Shown piece after piece: positions 5,598-13,337 of a stretch of DNA of 16,756 nt (positions are counted from its first letter, which is position 1; each line of letters opens with the position of its first letter). The DNA is taken from NCBI GenBank assembly GCA_041725875.1, contig JBGRQB010000087.1, positions 1 to 16,756 on the forward strand. Direction: 5' to 3'. Position numbers and translations under genes: made by a program. The DNA is from JBGRQB01 sp041725875. GTDB lineage: Bacteria > Bacteroidota > Ignavibacteria > Ignavibacteriales > Melioribacteraceae. Under the pieces are notes generated by a model. That model was not told the origin of the DNA. It searched no databases and worked only from the letters and a program-made list of their open reading frames with translations.

Positions 5598-8188
5598 TGA
5601 TTATCCCGCCAAAAATTTTTGAAACAATTCTGAAAAACTTTTTACCCGTTTCTGAACAGGAACATTTACTTGGATGTTATCAGGAGTTATTTTCCGAGCT
5701 CGGCTCCAGACGTTCAAAGTTTGCTGCTCTGATATGGTATCTGTTTCAAATTTTTCTGGCAGCTTCAGCAGTTGTATCTGAAAACTTAAAATGGGGGATT
5801 TTAATGTTTAAGAATTTTTTAAAATTAAGCTTCAGACAATTAATAAAGCAAAAATTATTTTCAGTTATAAACATTTCCGGTTTAACAATCGGGTTTGCCG
5901 TGTTTTTGCTGACTCTTATGTATTCAGATTATGAACTCTCGTTTGATGATCATCTGAAAGACGGAGATAAAATGTACAGACTTATCCAGACAAGCGGAGA
6001 ATCAAGAACACCGATCTTCTTTTCCGGTATGCCCGATATTCTTCGCACAAATGATAAGAGTCTGGATATGTGCGGAACCGATTTCTATTCCGTCAATGTA
6101 ATGAAAAGTGAAAAAAAACTTATAGCAACAGATGAAATATTTTTTGCCGAAGAAAATGTTTTTGATTATTTCGATATTGAACTTGTTAAAGGAGCAAAAA
6201 GTGAAGCAATCAAATCTCCGTATAGTATTATTATTTCAGAGAAGATTGCAAAAACTTACTTTCCGCTTGAATCACCAATTGGAAAGGAAATAGAAATAAA
6301 TAATGCTCATAAGTTTTTTATTTCAGGTATATTCAAGGATATTCCTGAAACCTCTCATCTTCGTACTGATTTTATTGCTTCATTTAACACATACAAAAAA
6401 ATATTTCCAAGGGCATTTAAGCAGGAAACAATGTCGCGGATACATATTTACACAAAAGCAAATGAAGCAGAAAATGAAAAAAATGTAGCTCAGGCTGCAA
6501 CTAAATATATGAGAGAGAGGGAATGGATACATCAGAGCGAAAAGTATAATTGTATTTTACAGCCTGTTAAAGATATTCATTTATATTCTGCCGGATTATC
6601 TTATGATAAAGCAAGAGGGAGTTCTGTTTATGTTTATTCTTCTTTGCTTGCCGGAGTGTTTGTTCTTGTGCTGGCTCTCTTTAATTATATAAATCTTTCC
6701 GAAGCAAAAAATTTGATAAGAATAAAAGAGTTTGCAATCAGAAAAGTTATCGGATCGGATAACCTGAAAATATTTATTCAGTTTTTAGCTGAGAATTTTC
6801 TGTTTGTATTTATATCTTTGCTTCTTGCCATTTTGCTGGCAGGATTAGGTTTGCAAAAATTTAATGAACTCACAATGAGAAGTTTCAGTTTTGCAGATTT
6901 ATTCCAGTTCAAATTACTTATTATAACGCTGTTGACAAGTTTATTAATAGTTCTCGTAGTTTCATTATTTCCGTTAATAAAAACAAGCAGAGCAAATATT
7001 GCTGAAATTATCTTTAACAGAACGTCGCTACTTGTTTTCAAACATGGATTCAGAATTTCACCTAAACAGATTTTAATTACAATTCAGGTTGCAATAACCA
7101 TTGTTATTTTTGCCGGGTTTATTGTTGTGCAAAAACAGATGACTTATGTTGTTGATAAAAACCCCGGCTATAATGAAGAAAATATTGTTGTAGTCAGTAA
7201 TCCGCCTTCAAGTAAAAGGAGACAAAGATACGAAAGAATAAAATCGGAACTGTTGAACAAGCCGGGGATAACTGTTATTTCCTCAATGAACAATGTTCCC
7301 GGAAGCAGTATCTCAAACTATTGTTCCGCATATAAAAAAGGAAAAAGTTCAGAAGAAGCTGTTGGAACGGGCATAGTTAATGTTGATTACAATACTTTCA
7401 ATTTACTTGGTTCTCAAATAATTGAAGGTCGTAATTTTAAATTAAACTCAGAGTATGATGCAAAAAATTCAATTCTTATAAATGAAACAGCTGCCAAAAC
7501 TCATAATATAAAAGGAACCGGAGACGAGATTCTTGAAGGTATCTGGGGAAGTGAGGGACCTCAGCATGTTGTTGGTGTTGTGGAAGATATTTATACAAAA
7601 GGATTTTATGAAAAGGTTGAACCGATTATCTACAGAGTTCGTAATTGGAGTTGTACAAATATTCTAATTAAGATTAATTCGGAAAATGTTTCTCAGACTG
7701 TTGGTGAAATTGAAATGGCCTGGAAAAAAATATCTCCTGAATGGCCGTTTAGTTTCTCTTTTCTGGATGAAAAAATTGACAAACTCTACAAACAGGATCA
7801 GGCTTTGATGGAATTGTTAAAAATCTTTTCCATTATTTCTATTTTGTTAAATGTCATCGGAATATTCGGAGTGGTAAGTTTTGCCCTTGTGCGTAAAACC
7901 AAAGAGATTGGAATCAGAAAAGTGCTTGGCGCAAAAAACAAAAATATATTTGATATGGTTGCAAAGGAATATATTGCAATTCTTGTTGTTGCAAATCTGG
8001 CCGCACTTCCTCTTATATATTTTGTAATGACAAAATGGCTGGATAATTTTGCTTACAAGACAGACTTAAATATCTGGTTTTTACTCCTTGCCACAGTTTT
8101 ATCTTTTACGGTTACGCTTGTTACAGTGGGAATAAAATCGATATCTGCTGCAAACAGTAATCCGGTAGATTCTATCAGAACAGAGTAA
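5597..8188 (+). CDS. Orphan FtsX/MacB-like permease with N-terminal prefix domain, cassette 2
   Basis: Inner-membrane protein of 863 residues with the same architecture as permease 1. The prefix spans about 1-69 (EQEHLLGCYQELFSELG and a hydrophobic helix IWYLFQIFLAA). Met70 starts the permease body, with helices near 90-112, 345-367, 395-417, 435-457, 489-512, 741-766, 791-814 and 824-849. The first FtsX module is diverged: YINLSEAKNLIRIKEFAIRKVIG replaces the MNLSTARS-RAKE-GLRK form of its neighbours. The second module is canonical (TKEIGIRKVLGAK). It ends NPVDSIRTE. The ATG at 5597 overlaps the padR stop codon, and GGGGGA at 5583-5588 sits 8 bases upstream. No ATPase gene is nearby, so how transport would be energised is unclear; a role as a sensor or scaffold, or pairing with a distant ATPase, are alternatives. 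Confidence 0.88.
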   Translation: MIIPPKIFETILKNFLPVSEQEHLLGCYQELFSELGSRRSKFAALIWYLFQIFLAASAVVSENLKWGILMFKNFLKLSFRQLIKQKLFSVINISGLTIGFAVFLLTLMYSDYELSFDDHLKDGDKMYRLIQTSGESRTPIFFSGMPDILRTNDKSLDMCGTDFYSVNVMKSEKKLIATDEIFFAEENVFDYFDIELVKGAKSEAIKSPYSIIISEKIAKTYFPLESPIGKEIEINNAHKFFISGIFKDIPETSHLRTDFIASFNTYKKIFPRAFKQETMSRIHIYTKANEAENEKNVAQAATKYMREREWIHQSEKYNCILQPVKDIHLYSAGLSYDKARGSSVYVYSSLLAGVFVLVLALFNYINLSEAKNLIRIKEFAIRKVIGSDNLKIFIQFLAENFLFVFISLLLAILLAGLGLQKFNELTMRSFSFADLFQFKLLIITLLTSLLIVLVVSLFPLIKTSRANIAEIIFNRTSLLVFKHGFRISPKQILITIQVAITIVIFAGFIVVQKQMTYVVDKNPGYNEENIVVVSNPPSSKRRQRYERIKSELLNKPGITVISSMNNVPGSSISNYCSAYKKGKSSEEAVGTGIVNVDYNTFNLLGSQIIEGRNFKLNSEYDAKNSILINETAAKTHNIKGTGDEILEGIWGSEGPQHVVGVVEDIYTKGFYEKVEPIIYRVRNWSCTNILIKINSENVSQTVGEIEMAWKKISPEWPFSFSFLDEKIDKLYKQDQALMELLKIFSIISILLNVIGIFGVVSFALVRKTKEIGIRKVLGAKNKNIFDMVAKEYIAILVVANLAALPLIYFVMTKWLDNFAYKTDLNIWFLLLATVLSFTVTLVTVGIKSISAANSNPVDSIRTE
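5793..5806 (+). promoter_or_regulatory. Possible internal ribosome-binding site and start in permease 2
   Basis: GGGGGA (5793-5798) lies five bases before the ATG at 5804 (Met70), at the prefix/permease junction. Of the three junction sites this has the best spacing for a ribosome-binding site. It would give a 794-residue protein without the prefix. Confidence 0.35.
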
Positions 8189-8257
8189 AGTTAAAGAGTG
8201 AAGATAACAGGAGAGTACAAAGTTTAGTAATATTTAATTGCTTCTGAAATTTTTTTT

Positions 8258-8275
8258 GGATAATTTAATTTATCC
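8258..8275. repeat. Inverted repeat GGATAA-N6-TTATCC upstream of the ModE-like gene
   Basis: A perfect 6-base inverted repeat with a 6-base AT spacer is centred 30 bases before the start of the ModE-like gene. The size and symmetry suit a dimeric winged-helix protein, so autoregulation is plausible (inference). It does not match the known E. coli ModE operator. Confidence 0.45.
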
Positions 8276-8296
8276 TCGAATAAAAAACAGATTTGT

Positions 8297-8656
8297 ATGA
8301 ACTCGAAATTATCTTCACTCAGATTTAACTACAAAATTTGGCTTGAAACCAAAGACGGAGAAAATATTCTCGGCGATGGTAAATGGGAATTACTCAAAGC
8401 AATTCAGGAAACAGGATCACTGAAAAATGCAATTGAGAAATTGGGACTCACTTATAGAAAAACCTGGGATAATATCAAAAAGATTGAGAGTAAACTGGGG
8501 TTCCAGATTATTAATCCAACTAGAGGAGGTTCTGACGGCGGTTCTACCGAACTAACTCCGGAAGGGGAGAAAATAATTGAAATTTTCGATAATTTTCACT
8601 CCGAGCACGACAAACTTTTCAAAAAGACCTGCGATAAAATCTTAAAACTGAAATAA
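8297..8656 (+). CDS. ModE-type N-terminal DNA-binding domain protein (stand-alone)
   Basis: This 119-residue protein resembles the DNA-binding half of ModE. Visible features are KIWLETKDGENILGDGKWELLKAIQETGSL (about 13-42), a helix-turn-helix around 40-66 (NAIEKLGLTYRKTWDNIKKIE) with the ModE/LysR-like TYRKTWD signature, a Gly-rich wing TRGGSDGGSTELTPEG (about 75-90), and a C-terminal dimerisation helix. The two MOP/TOBE molybdate-binding domains of full ModE are absent, as in many short COG2005 proteins. No molybdate transport or molybdopterin gene lies in the window, so the ligand and targets are unknown. It has no strong ribosome-binding site and sits between permease cassette 2 (108 bases upstream) and pruA, whose own promoter begins about 24 bases after its stop. 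Confidence 0.8.
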   Translation: MNSKLSSLRFNYKIWLETKDGENILGDGKWELLKAIQETGSLKNAIEKLGLTYRKTWDNIKKIESKLGFQIINPTRGGSDGGSTELTPEGEKIIEIFDNFHSEHDKLFKKTCDKILKLK

Positions 8657-8679
8657 TAAAAAGTTATTAAGATCCACTA

Positions 8680-8710
8680 TTTGTTTTTCCGAAAAAAATT
8701 TATACCTTTG
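8680..8710 (+). promoter_or_regulatory. Promoter of pruA
   Basis: TTTG at 8680-8683, 19 bases, then TACCTTTG at 8703-8710 match the Bacteroidota -33/-7 consensus exactly. This shows that the in-frame TTG at 8681 is part of the promoter and not a start codon. The leader to the ATG at 8768 would be about 50 bases. Confidence 0.7.
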
Positions 8711-8714
8711 CAAG

Positions 8715-8738
8715 CGAATTGCAAAAATATGCAACTCG
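8715..8738. repeat. Imperfect palindrome at the predicted pruA transcription start
   Basis: CGAATTGCA (8715-8723) and TGCAACTCG (8730-8738) are inversely complementary apart from one pair, across a 6-base spacer. The element lies just after the -7 box, where a repressor would block initiation, or it could be a short hairpin at the 5' end of the mRNA. Confidence 0.4.
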
Positions 8739-8767
8739 AGAATAGTTTTAATTTAAGGGATATAAGA

Positions 8768-10396
8768 ATGAATAATGCAGTTTATAATTTCAGATTACCG
8801 GAAAATGAACCGGTTTTGGATTATCTGAAAGAGAGTCCTGAAAGGATTAATCTTGATTGCGAACTAAAAAAACAGAGTGAAAATGAAATCGAGATTCCGT
8901 TAATAATCGGGGGAAAAGAAGTAAAAACAGGTAACATTGGTTATGTTACAATGCCTCATAACCATTCACACGTTTTGGCTAAATATCATATTGCCGGAGA
9001 AAAAGAAATTCAGATGGCAATTGATTCTGCGCTTGAAGCACATAAAGTCTGGGCTAATTTAACCTGGACGATCAGAGCGTCGATTTTGTTAAAGGCAGCT
9101 GAGTTGATTGGTACAAAATACAGAGCAATTTTGAATGCCTCAACAATGCTTGGTCAAAGCAAAAATATATATCAATCAGAAATAGATGCAGTTTGTGAAA
9201 CAATAGATTTTCTGAAATATAATGCTTCGTTTGCAAGTCGTATATACGAATTTCAGCCAAAATCTGCATTTAACCAGCTTAACAGAATGGAATTCAGAGC
9301 TTTGGAAGGATTTGTTTTTGCTGTGAGTCCGTTTAACTTTACATCAATTGCTGCTAACCTTAACACAGCTCCTGTGATGATGGGAAATACTTCCATTTGG
9401 AAGCCTGCAACAACTGCAATTTTATCAAATTACTATTTGATGAAAATATTTATGGAAGCAGGATTACCTGCCGGTGTTATCAATTTTGTTCCTTCAAAAG
9501 GTTCTGTAATTGGTAATACGGTTCTAAACAATAAAAATTTTGCCGGACTTCATTTCACCGGTTCCAACAACACATTTAACCATTTGTGGAGCACAGTTTC
9601 TGCAAATCTGCCTAACTACAAATCATATCCTCGACTTGTAGGTGAAACAGGCGGTAAAGACTTTATATTTGTTCATCCAAGTGCAGATGTAAGGGAAGTT
9701 TCTGTAAATGCAGTGAGAGGTGCTTTTGAGTTTCAGGGGCAAAAATGTTCTGCTGCATCAAGAATGTATGTGCCGAAATCGTTATGGCCTGAAATTAAAG
9801 AACAGATTTGTGAAATGGCTAAAGATATCAAAATGGGTGATGTGACTGATCATAAGAATTTTATGAATGCGGTTATTGACAGAAAATCTTTTGATAACAT
9901 AAAAAGCTATATCGAATTTGCTGAAAAGGCAAGTGATGCTGAAATAATTGCCGGCGGAAAATGTGATGATTCAGTTGGTTACTTTGTTGATCCGACTGTA
10001 ATTGAAACAACAAATCCTCGTTTCAAATCTATGGCTGAAGAAATTTTTGGTCCGGTTCTTACAGTGTTTGTTTATGAAGATAATGAAATTGAAGAAACTA
10101 TAAAACTTTGTGATTCTACTTCTCCTTACGGACTTACAGGTGCTATTTTTGCCAGAGACAGAGTAGCTGCTGCAAAAATATGTGAAAAATTAAGATATGC
10201 AGCCGGAAACTTTTACATAAATGATAAACCTACAGGCGCTATAGTTGGTTTACAGCCGTTTGGCGGTTCAAGAGCATCTGGAACCAACGATAAAGCAGGG
10301 GGTGAGTTCAATCTTATCCGCTGGGTGAGTCCGAGAACAATTAAAGAAACATTTGTTCCGGCAAGTGATTATAAATATCCATATATGAATGAATAA
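8768..10396 (+). CDS. pruA: L-glutamate gamma-semialdehyde dehydrogenase (1-pyrroline-5-carboxylate dehydrogenase)
   Basis: NAD-dependent aldehyde dehydrogenase of 542 residues that oxidises glutamate-5-semialdehyde (from proline via P5C) to glutamate in the cytoplasm. It belongs to the eukaryote-like ALDH4 type: HNHSHVLAKYH (about 64-74), TMLGQSKNIYQSEIDA (126-141), SPFNFT with Asn190, WKPA (211-214), the glycine loop FTGSNN (263-268), general base Glu293 in LVGETGGKDF, catalytic Cys327 in FQGQKCSAASR, and EEIFGPV (424-430). All catalytic residues are present. The ATG at 8768 is chosen because AAGGGA lies seven bases upstream and the promoter at 8680-8710 excludes the longer 571-residue reading. 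No putA-like proline dehydrogenase gene is adjacent, so the partner enzyme must be elsewhere. A long inverted repeat begins 10 bases after the stop. Confidence 0.93.
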   Translation: MNNAVYNFRLPENEPVLDYLKESPERINLDCELKKQSENEIEIPLIIGGKEVKTGNIGYVTMPHNHSHVLAKYHIAGEKEIQMAIDSALEAHKVWANLTWTIRASILLKAAELIGTKYRAILNASTMLGQSKNIYQSEIDAVCETIDFLKYNASFASRIYEFQPKSAFNQLNRMEFRALEGFVFAVSPFNFTSIAANLNTAPVMMGNTSIWKPATTAILSNYYLMKIFMEAGLPAGVINFVPSKGSVIGNTVLNNKNFAGLHFTGSNNTFNHLWSTVSANLPNYKSYPRLVGETGGKDFIFVHPSADVREVSVNAVRGAFEFQGQKCSAASRMYVPKSLWPEIKEQICEMAKDIKMGDVTDHKNFMNAVIDRKSFDNIKSYIEFAEKASDAEIIAGGKCDDSVGYFVDPTVIETTNPRFKSMAEEIFGPVLTVFVYEDNEIEETIKLCDSTSPYGLTGAIFARDRVAAAKICEKLRYAAGNFYINDKPTGAIVGLQPFGGSRASGTNDKAGGEFNLIRWVSPRTIKETFVPASDYKYPYMNE

Positions 10397-10406
10397 GTTT
10401 AGTTTT

Positions 10407-10524
10407 CAGACAGATAAAACTTGGTAATGAAAGAAATCCTTATATGCAAATACTGATAATTTTCGAGGCATTACTAGGTAAAACACACACAAACCAACAC
10501 ATTTTGTTACCGTTTATCTGTCTG
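10407..10524. repeat. Long-stem inverted repeat (118 bases) downstream of pruA
   Basis: A perfect 12-base inverted repeat, CAGACAGATAAA (10407-10418) / TTTATCTGTCTG (10513-10524), continues inward. After small bulges, GGTAA (10423-10427) pairs with TTACC (10507-10511), then five more pairs including two G-T wobbles. The whole makes an imperfect stem of about 23 pairs closing a loop of about 70 bases that contains a CA-rich stretch. No T run follows, so it is not a classic terminator. It may be a structured 3' end of the pruA mRNA, a small RNA, or a MITE-like remnant; no target-site duplication was seen. Confidence 0.6.
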
Positions 10525-10584
10525 TGACTTTAAAGTGAAATTTCGTAGGGGTACAATATAATAAGTAGGAATGTAAAGAAGATT

Positions 10585-10618
10585 AAAAATAAGAAAGCGA
10601 AATCGCTTTCTTATTTTT
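10585..10618 (-). terminator. Bidirectional terminator overlapping the ompA-like stop codon
   Basis: A 15-base perfect stem (10585-10599 with 10604-10618, loop AAAT) has A/T runs on both sides. On the minus strand it ends the OmpA-like gene, whose last lysine codon and TAA stop lie inside the stem. It may also stop transcription coming from pruA. Confidence 0.8.
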
Positions 10619-11285
10619 TTATCAAGCCTTTTTCAGCAGCGTCTTTTAATTTATCATTTGCAAAAATTGCAATTTCAACTCTGCGGTTCTCTTTTCTGCC
10701 CCATTCAGTATCATTTGTTGCAATTGGTTCAGTTTCACCAAGACCAACAATGTTAAAGCGGTTAAAAGAAACACCTTGCAATTTAGAATAATCAACCACG
10801 CTGTTAGCTCTTTTTTCAGAAAGTTTCTGGTTATACTCTTCAGAACCAGTAGCATCTGTATGACCCGTAACAAGTATGTTGGTATCGTTATACTTGTTAA
10901 GAATTACAGCCAGACTTGCAATATTGTTTTTTGCCTGTTGTGAAAGTTTTGAGGAATTTGTAGCAAATAAAATTCCGGAATCAAAAGTAATTTTGATACC
11001 TTCGCCAACTCTTTCAACTTTGGCGCCTGCAATATCTCTTTCAATTTCAGCAGCTTGTTCATCCATATAATTACCAATTAAAGCTCCGGCTGTTCCGCCG
11101 ATTGCTGCACCTATAATTGCTCCAAGTGCGGTATTATCTGATTGCTTACCAATTATTCCGCCTATTAATCCGCCTGCTGCAGCGCCAATTGCTCCACCCT
11201 GGAAGGTTTTACTAGTACCGCAACCGGTTAATCCAAGGGAAAGAACCAGCGAACAAATTACAGAAACAATAACTAATTTTTTCAT
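10611..11285 (-). CDS. OmpA-family outer-membrane lipoprotein with glycine-zipper domain
   Basis: Predicted peptidoglycan-binding lipoprotein of 224 residues, YiaD-like. The signal peptide (KKLVIVSVICSLVLSLGL) ends in a lipobox LTGC with Cys22 as the lipidated residue. Residues about 29-72 are a glycine-zipper segment (GGAIGAAAGGLIGGIIG, then GAIIGAAIGGTAGALIG) that may insert in or span a membrane. A short linker leads to the OmpA C-terminal domain (about 95-210) with ILVTGHTDATGSEEYNQKLSEKRA and GRKENRRVEI, carrying the Asp and Arg positions that bind diaminopimelate in this family. It would tether the outer membrane to peptidoglycan. The minus-strand start has AAAGG about 13 bases upstream, a loose fit. 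The spacer of 173 bases after the helicase gene includes that gene's terminator, so it is probably transcribed on its own. Confidence 0.9.
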   Translation of the reverse strand: MKKLVIVSVICSLVLSLGLTGCGTSKTFQGGAIGAAAGGLIGGIIGKQSDNTALGAIIGAAIGGTAGALIGNYMDEQAAEIERDIAGAKVERVGEGIKITFDSGILFATNSSKLSQQAKNNIASLAVILNKYNDTNILVTGHTDATGSEEYNQKLSEKRANSVVDYSKLQGVSFNRFNIVGLGETEPIATNDTEWGRKENRRVEIAIFANDKLKDAAEKGLIKK

Positions 11286-11423
11286 ATTCTGTATATACCT
11301 TTCTTTTTTGGATAAATTCCTATTCTAAAAATAATCTTAATTATAATTTTTGGATACAGAAAAATAAATCTCTCAAATCTATTTTTCAAAATTAATCTTG
11401 TGATTTAAATCAAACCATAAAAG

Positions 11424-11446
11424 AAAACCTCCGTAAAGGAGGTTTT
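11424..11446 (-). terminator. Terminator of the DEAD-box helicase gene
   Basis: A 9-base perfect stem AAAACCTCC (11424-11432) / GGAGGTTTT (11438-11446), with a 5-base loop, lies about 12 bases past the helicase stop on the minus strand. The stem runs into a T-rich tract. Confidence 0.8.
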
Positions 11447-11458
11447 TCTATATAATTA

Positions 11459-13162
11459 TTATCTTCTTCTTTTTGGGAAAGGGCGTTTTCCTCGACTGCC
11501 TTGTCTGGAACCGCCACTGCTGGTACTCTGTTTTTTCTTTTGTGAAACTTCAACAGCAACTTTTTTATTTTTGAATTTGAATCCTTCAAACGATTTCAGA
11601 ATTAAATCTGTATAACCTGAGTCAGCTTCAAAAAATGAAAATCTGTCGTAAATATCAATTTCACCAATTTTGATATTTCTAACGCCTGTGGAATCGTTAA
11701 TGCTTCCAATTAAATCCTGAGGTTTAATTTTGTCTTTTTTACCAAGATTAATAAAGAAGCGTGTATAACCATTTTGTGATTTGTTAAATTCACGTTTCTC
11801 ATTTTTTCTGCCGCGATCTCTTTTTCTGTCTTCTTCAGGAATGTTTAAGTCCGGTGTATTTTTGTAATAATCCAAAAATCTGTTGAACTCCAGCGACACA
11901 AAATGTTTTATCAAATCTTCTTTACTCAGCCATTCAAGTTTTTTATAAATATCAGGCAGGTAAGTATCAATTTGTGAATGATCTATTTCAACTTTTTCCA
12001 TTCTGTCAATAAGATGGAAGAGCTGTTTTTCACAAATATCTTTTCCAATTGGAACAGGAACAAATTCGAATTTTTTATTTATTATTTTTTCAATTTCCTG
12101 AATCTTTCTTTTTTCACGTAAATGTGCAATAATTACAGAAATACCTTTTTTCCCGGCTCTGCCTGTTCTTCCTGAACGGTGAGTGTAAATCTCGTTTTCT
12201 TCAGGTATGTTGTAGTTTATTACGTGACTCAAATCATCAACGTCCAGACCTCTGGCAGCTACATCTGTAGCAACAAGCATCTGAATATGTTTAACTCTGA
12301 ATTTGCTCATTACATGCTCACGCTGAGCCTGAGATAAATCGCCGTGCAGCGAATCTGCATTATATCCGTCTTTAATCAGTTTGTCTGCAACTTCCTGGGT
12401 ATCTTTTCTGGTTCTGCAAAAGATAATACCATAAATATCAGGGTTAAAATCTGCAATTCTCTTTAGCGCTTCATATCTGTCGCGCGCATGAACCATATAA
12501 CAAAGATGATGAACATTATCTGAACCTGTGTTTCTTTTACCTATTTTTATTTCAGTAGGTTCAACCATATAGTTTGCAGCAATGGCAGCAACTTCTTTTG
12601 GCATAGTTGCTGAGAAAAGGTAAGTATCGCGGTTATCTGGTGTTTCTTCCAGAATAGTGTTAATATCGTCACGGAATCCCATATTCAACATTTCATCGGC
12701 TTCGTCAAGTACAACTGCTTCAACCTTGTGTAAATCAACCTTTTTACGATTGATTAAATCCACCATTCTTCCCGGAGTTGCGACAATAATATGCACACCT
12801 TTTTTGATGCTCTTCATTTGCTTTTCAATACTTGCACCGCCAAAAACTGGTAATACTTTTAGTTCTGGTTTGTTTTTGGAGAAATCTGCAAGATCATCAG
12901 AAATTTGCATACAAAGTTCTCTTGTCGGACAGATCATCAGAGCCTGAACAATATTTTTTTTCAGGTTGATTCTGTCAATTAAAGGTAATCCGAAAGCTGC
13001 GGTTTTTCCCGTACCTGTCTGAGCAAGTCCTACAAGATCGCCTCTTTTCTCAAGAATGTGGGGGATGGCTTTTGCCTGAATCGGCATTGGTTCGTTAAAA
13101 CCAAGCTCGGCAATTGCAGTTAAAATACTTTCTGATAAACCTAATTCATTAAATGTTGTCAT
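11459..13162 (-). CDS. deaD: DEAD-box ATP-dependent RNA helicase with DbpA RNA-binding domain
   Basis: ATP-dependent RNA helicase of 567 residues, DeaD/CsdA type, acting on structured rRNA or mRNA in ribosome assembly and cold adaptation. Motifs in order: Q motif (FNELGLS with Gln29), motif I AQTGTGKT (47-54), Ia PTRELC (79-84), TPGR (129-132), II DEAD (153-156), III SAT (184-186), IFCRTRKDTQE (about 247-257), V ATDVAARGLD (298-307) and VI HRSGRTGRAG (328-337). A C-terminal DbpA-type RNA-binding domain (about 466-539, YTRFFINLGKKDKIKPQDLI) and a basic tail (GSRGKRPFPKRRR) follow. The domain order matches full-length DeaD. AAGGA lies 11 bases before the start. A TACCTTTG box lies about 50 bases upstream. 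Confidence 0.93.
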   Translation of the reverse strand: MTTFNELGLSESILTAIAELGFNEPMPIQAKAIPHILEKRGDLVGLAQTGTGKTAAFGLPLIDRINLKKNIVQALMICPTRELCMQISDDLADFSKNKPELKVLPVFGGASIEKQMKSIKKGVHIIVATPGRMVDLINRKKVDLHKVEAVVLDEADEMLNMGFRDDINTILEETPDNRDTYLFSATMPKEVAAIAANYMVEPTEIKIGKRNTGSDNVHHLCYMVHARDRYEALKRIADFNPDIYGIIFCRTRKDTQEVADKLIKDGYNADSLHGDLSQAQREHVMSKFRVKHIQMLVATDVAARGLDVDDLSHVINYNIPEENEIYTHRSGRTGRAGKKGISVIIAHLREKRKIQEIEKIINKKFEFVPVPIGKDICEKQLFHLIDRMEKVEIDHSQIDTYLPDIYKKLEWLSKEDLIKHFVSLEFNRFLDYYKNTPDLNIPEEDRKRDRGRKNEKREFNKSQNGYTRFFINLGKKDKIKPQDLIGSINDSTGVRNIKIGEIDIYDRFSFFEADSGYTDLILKSFEGFKFKNKKVAVEVSQKKKQSTSSGGSRQGSRGKRPFPKRRR

Positions 13163-13214
13163 TAAAAATCTTATCCTTATAAATCAATCTAATCTTATTC
13201 AAAATTTGTCTTTT

Positions 13215-13222
13215 CAAAGGTA
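13215..13222 (-). promoter_or_regulatory. Possible -7 box for the deaD gene
   Basis: Read on the minus strand these bases are TACCTTTG, identical to the pruA -7 box and about 50 bases before the deaD start codon. No TTG is present at the usual 19-20 base spacing, so the -33 element is missing or degenerate. Confidence 0.4.
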
Positions 13223-13297
13223 AGTAATAAAATAGTGGATACCTACACATATTTTTAAGGATAAGTGTAACCTTTTAGCTTTTTATGTCGTCTAAGG

Positions 13298-13322
13298 ATT
13301 TGTATCCAAAATTCATACAAAT
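13298..13322. promoter_or_regulatory. Palindromic operator candidate before the third padR gene
   Basis: ATTTGTAT (13298-13305) and ATACAAAT (13315-13322) form a perfect 8-base inverted repeat with a 9-base spacer, ending 15 bases before the padR start codon. Known PadR operators are AT-rich inverted repeats of similar half-site size and position, so self-repression by the protein encoded here is the simplest reading (inference). Confidence 0.6.
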
Positions 13323-13337
13323 AAAAATGAGATGTAA

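Noticed and set aside
2542..8188. Reading cassettes 1 and 2 as one four-gene operon
   Set aside because: A 12-base hairpin at 5106-5143 and a full promoter at 5217-5247 separate them.
8681..8767. 29-residue N-terminal extension of PruA from a TTG at 8681
   Set aside because: The TTG is the -33 element of a strong promoter; ATG 8768 has a good ribosome-binding site and gives the normal family length.
10407..10524. Insertion sequence or complete MITE
   Set aside because: Inverted ends exist, but no target-site duplication and no second copy in the window; listed only as an inverted repeat.
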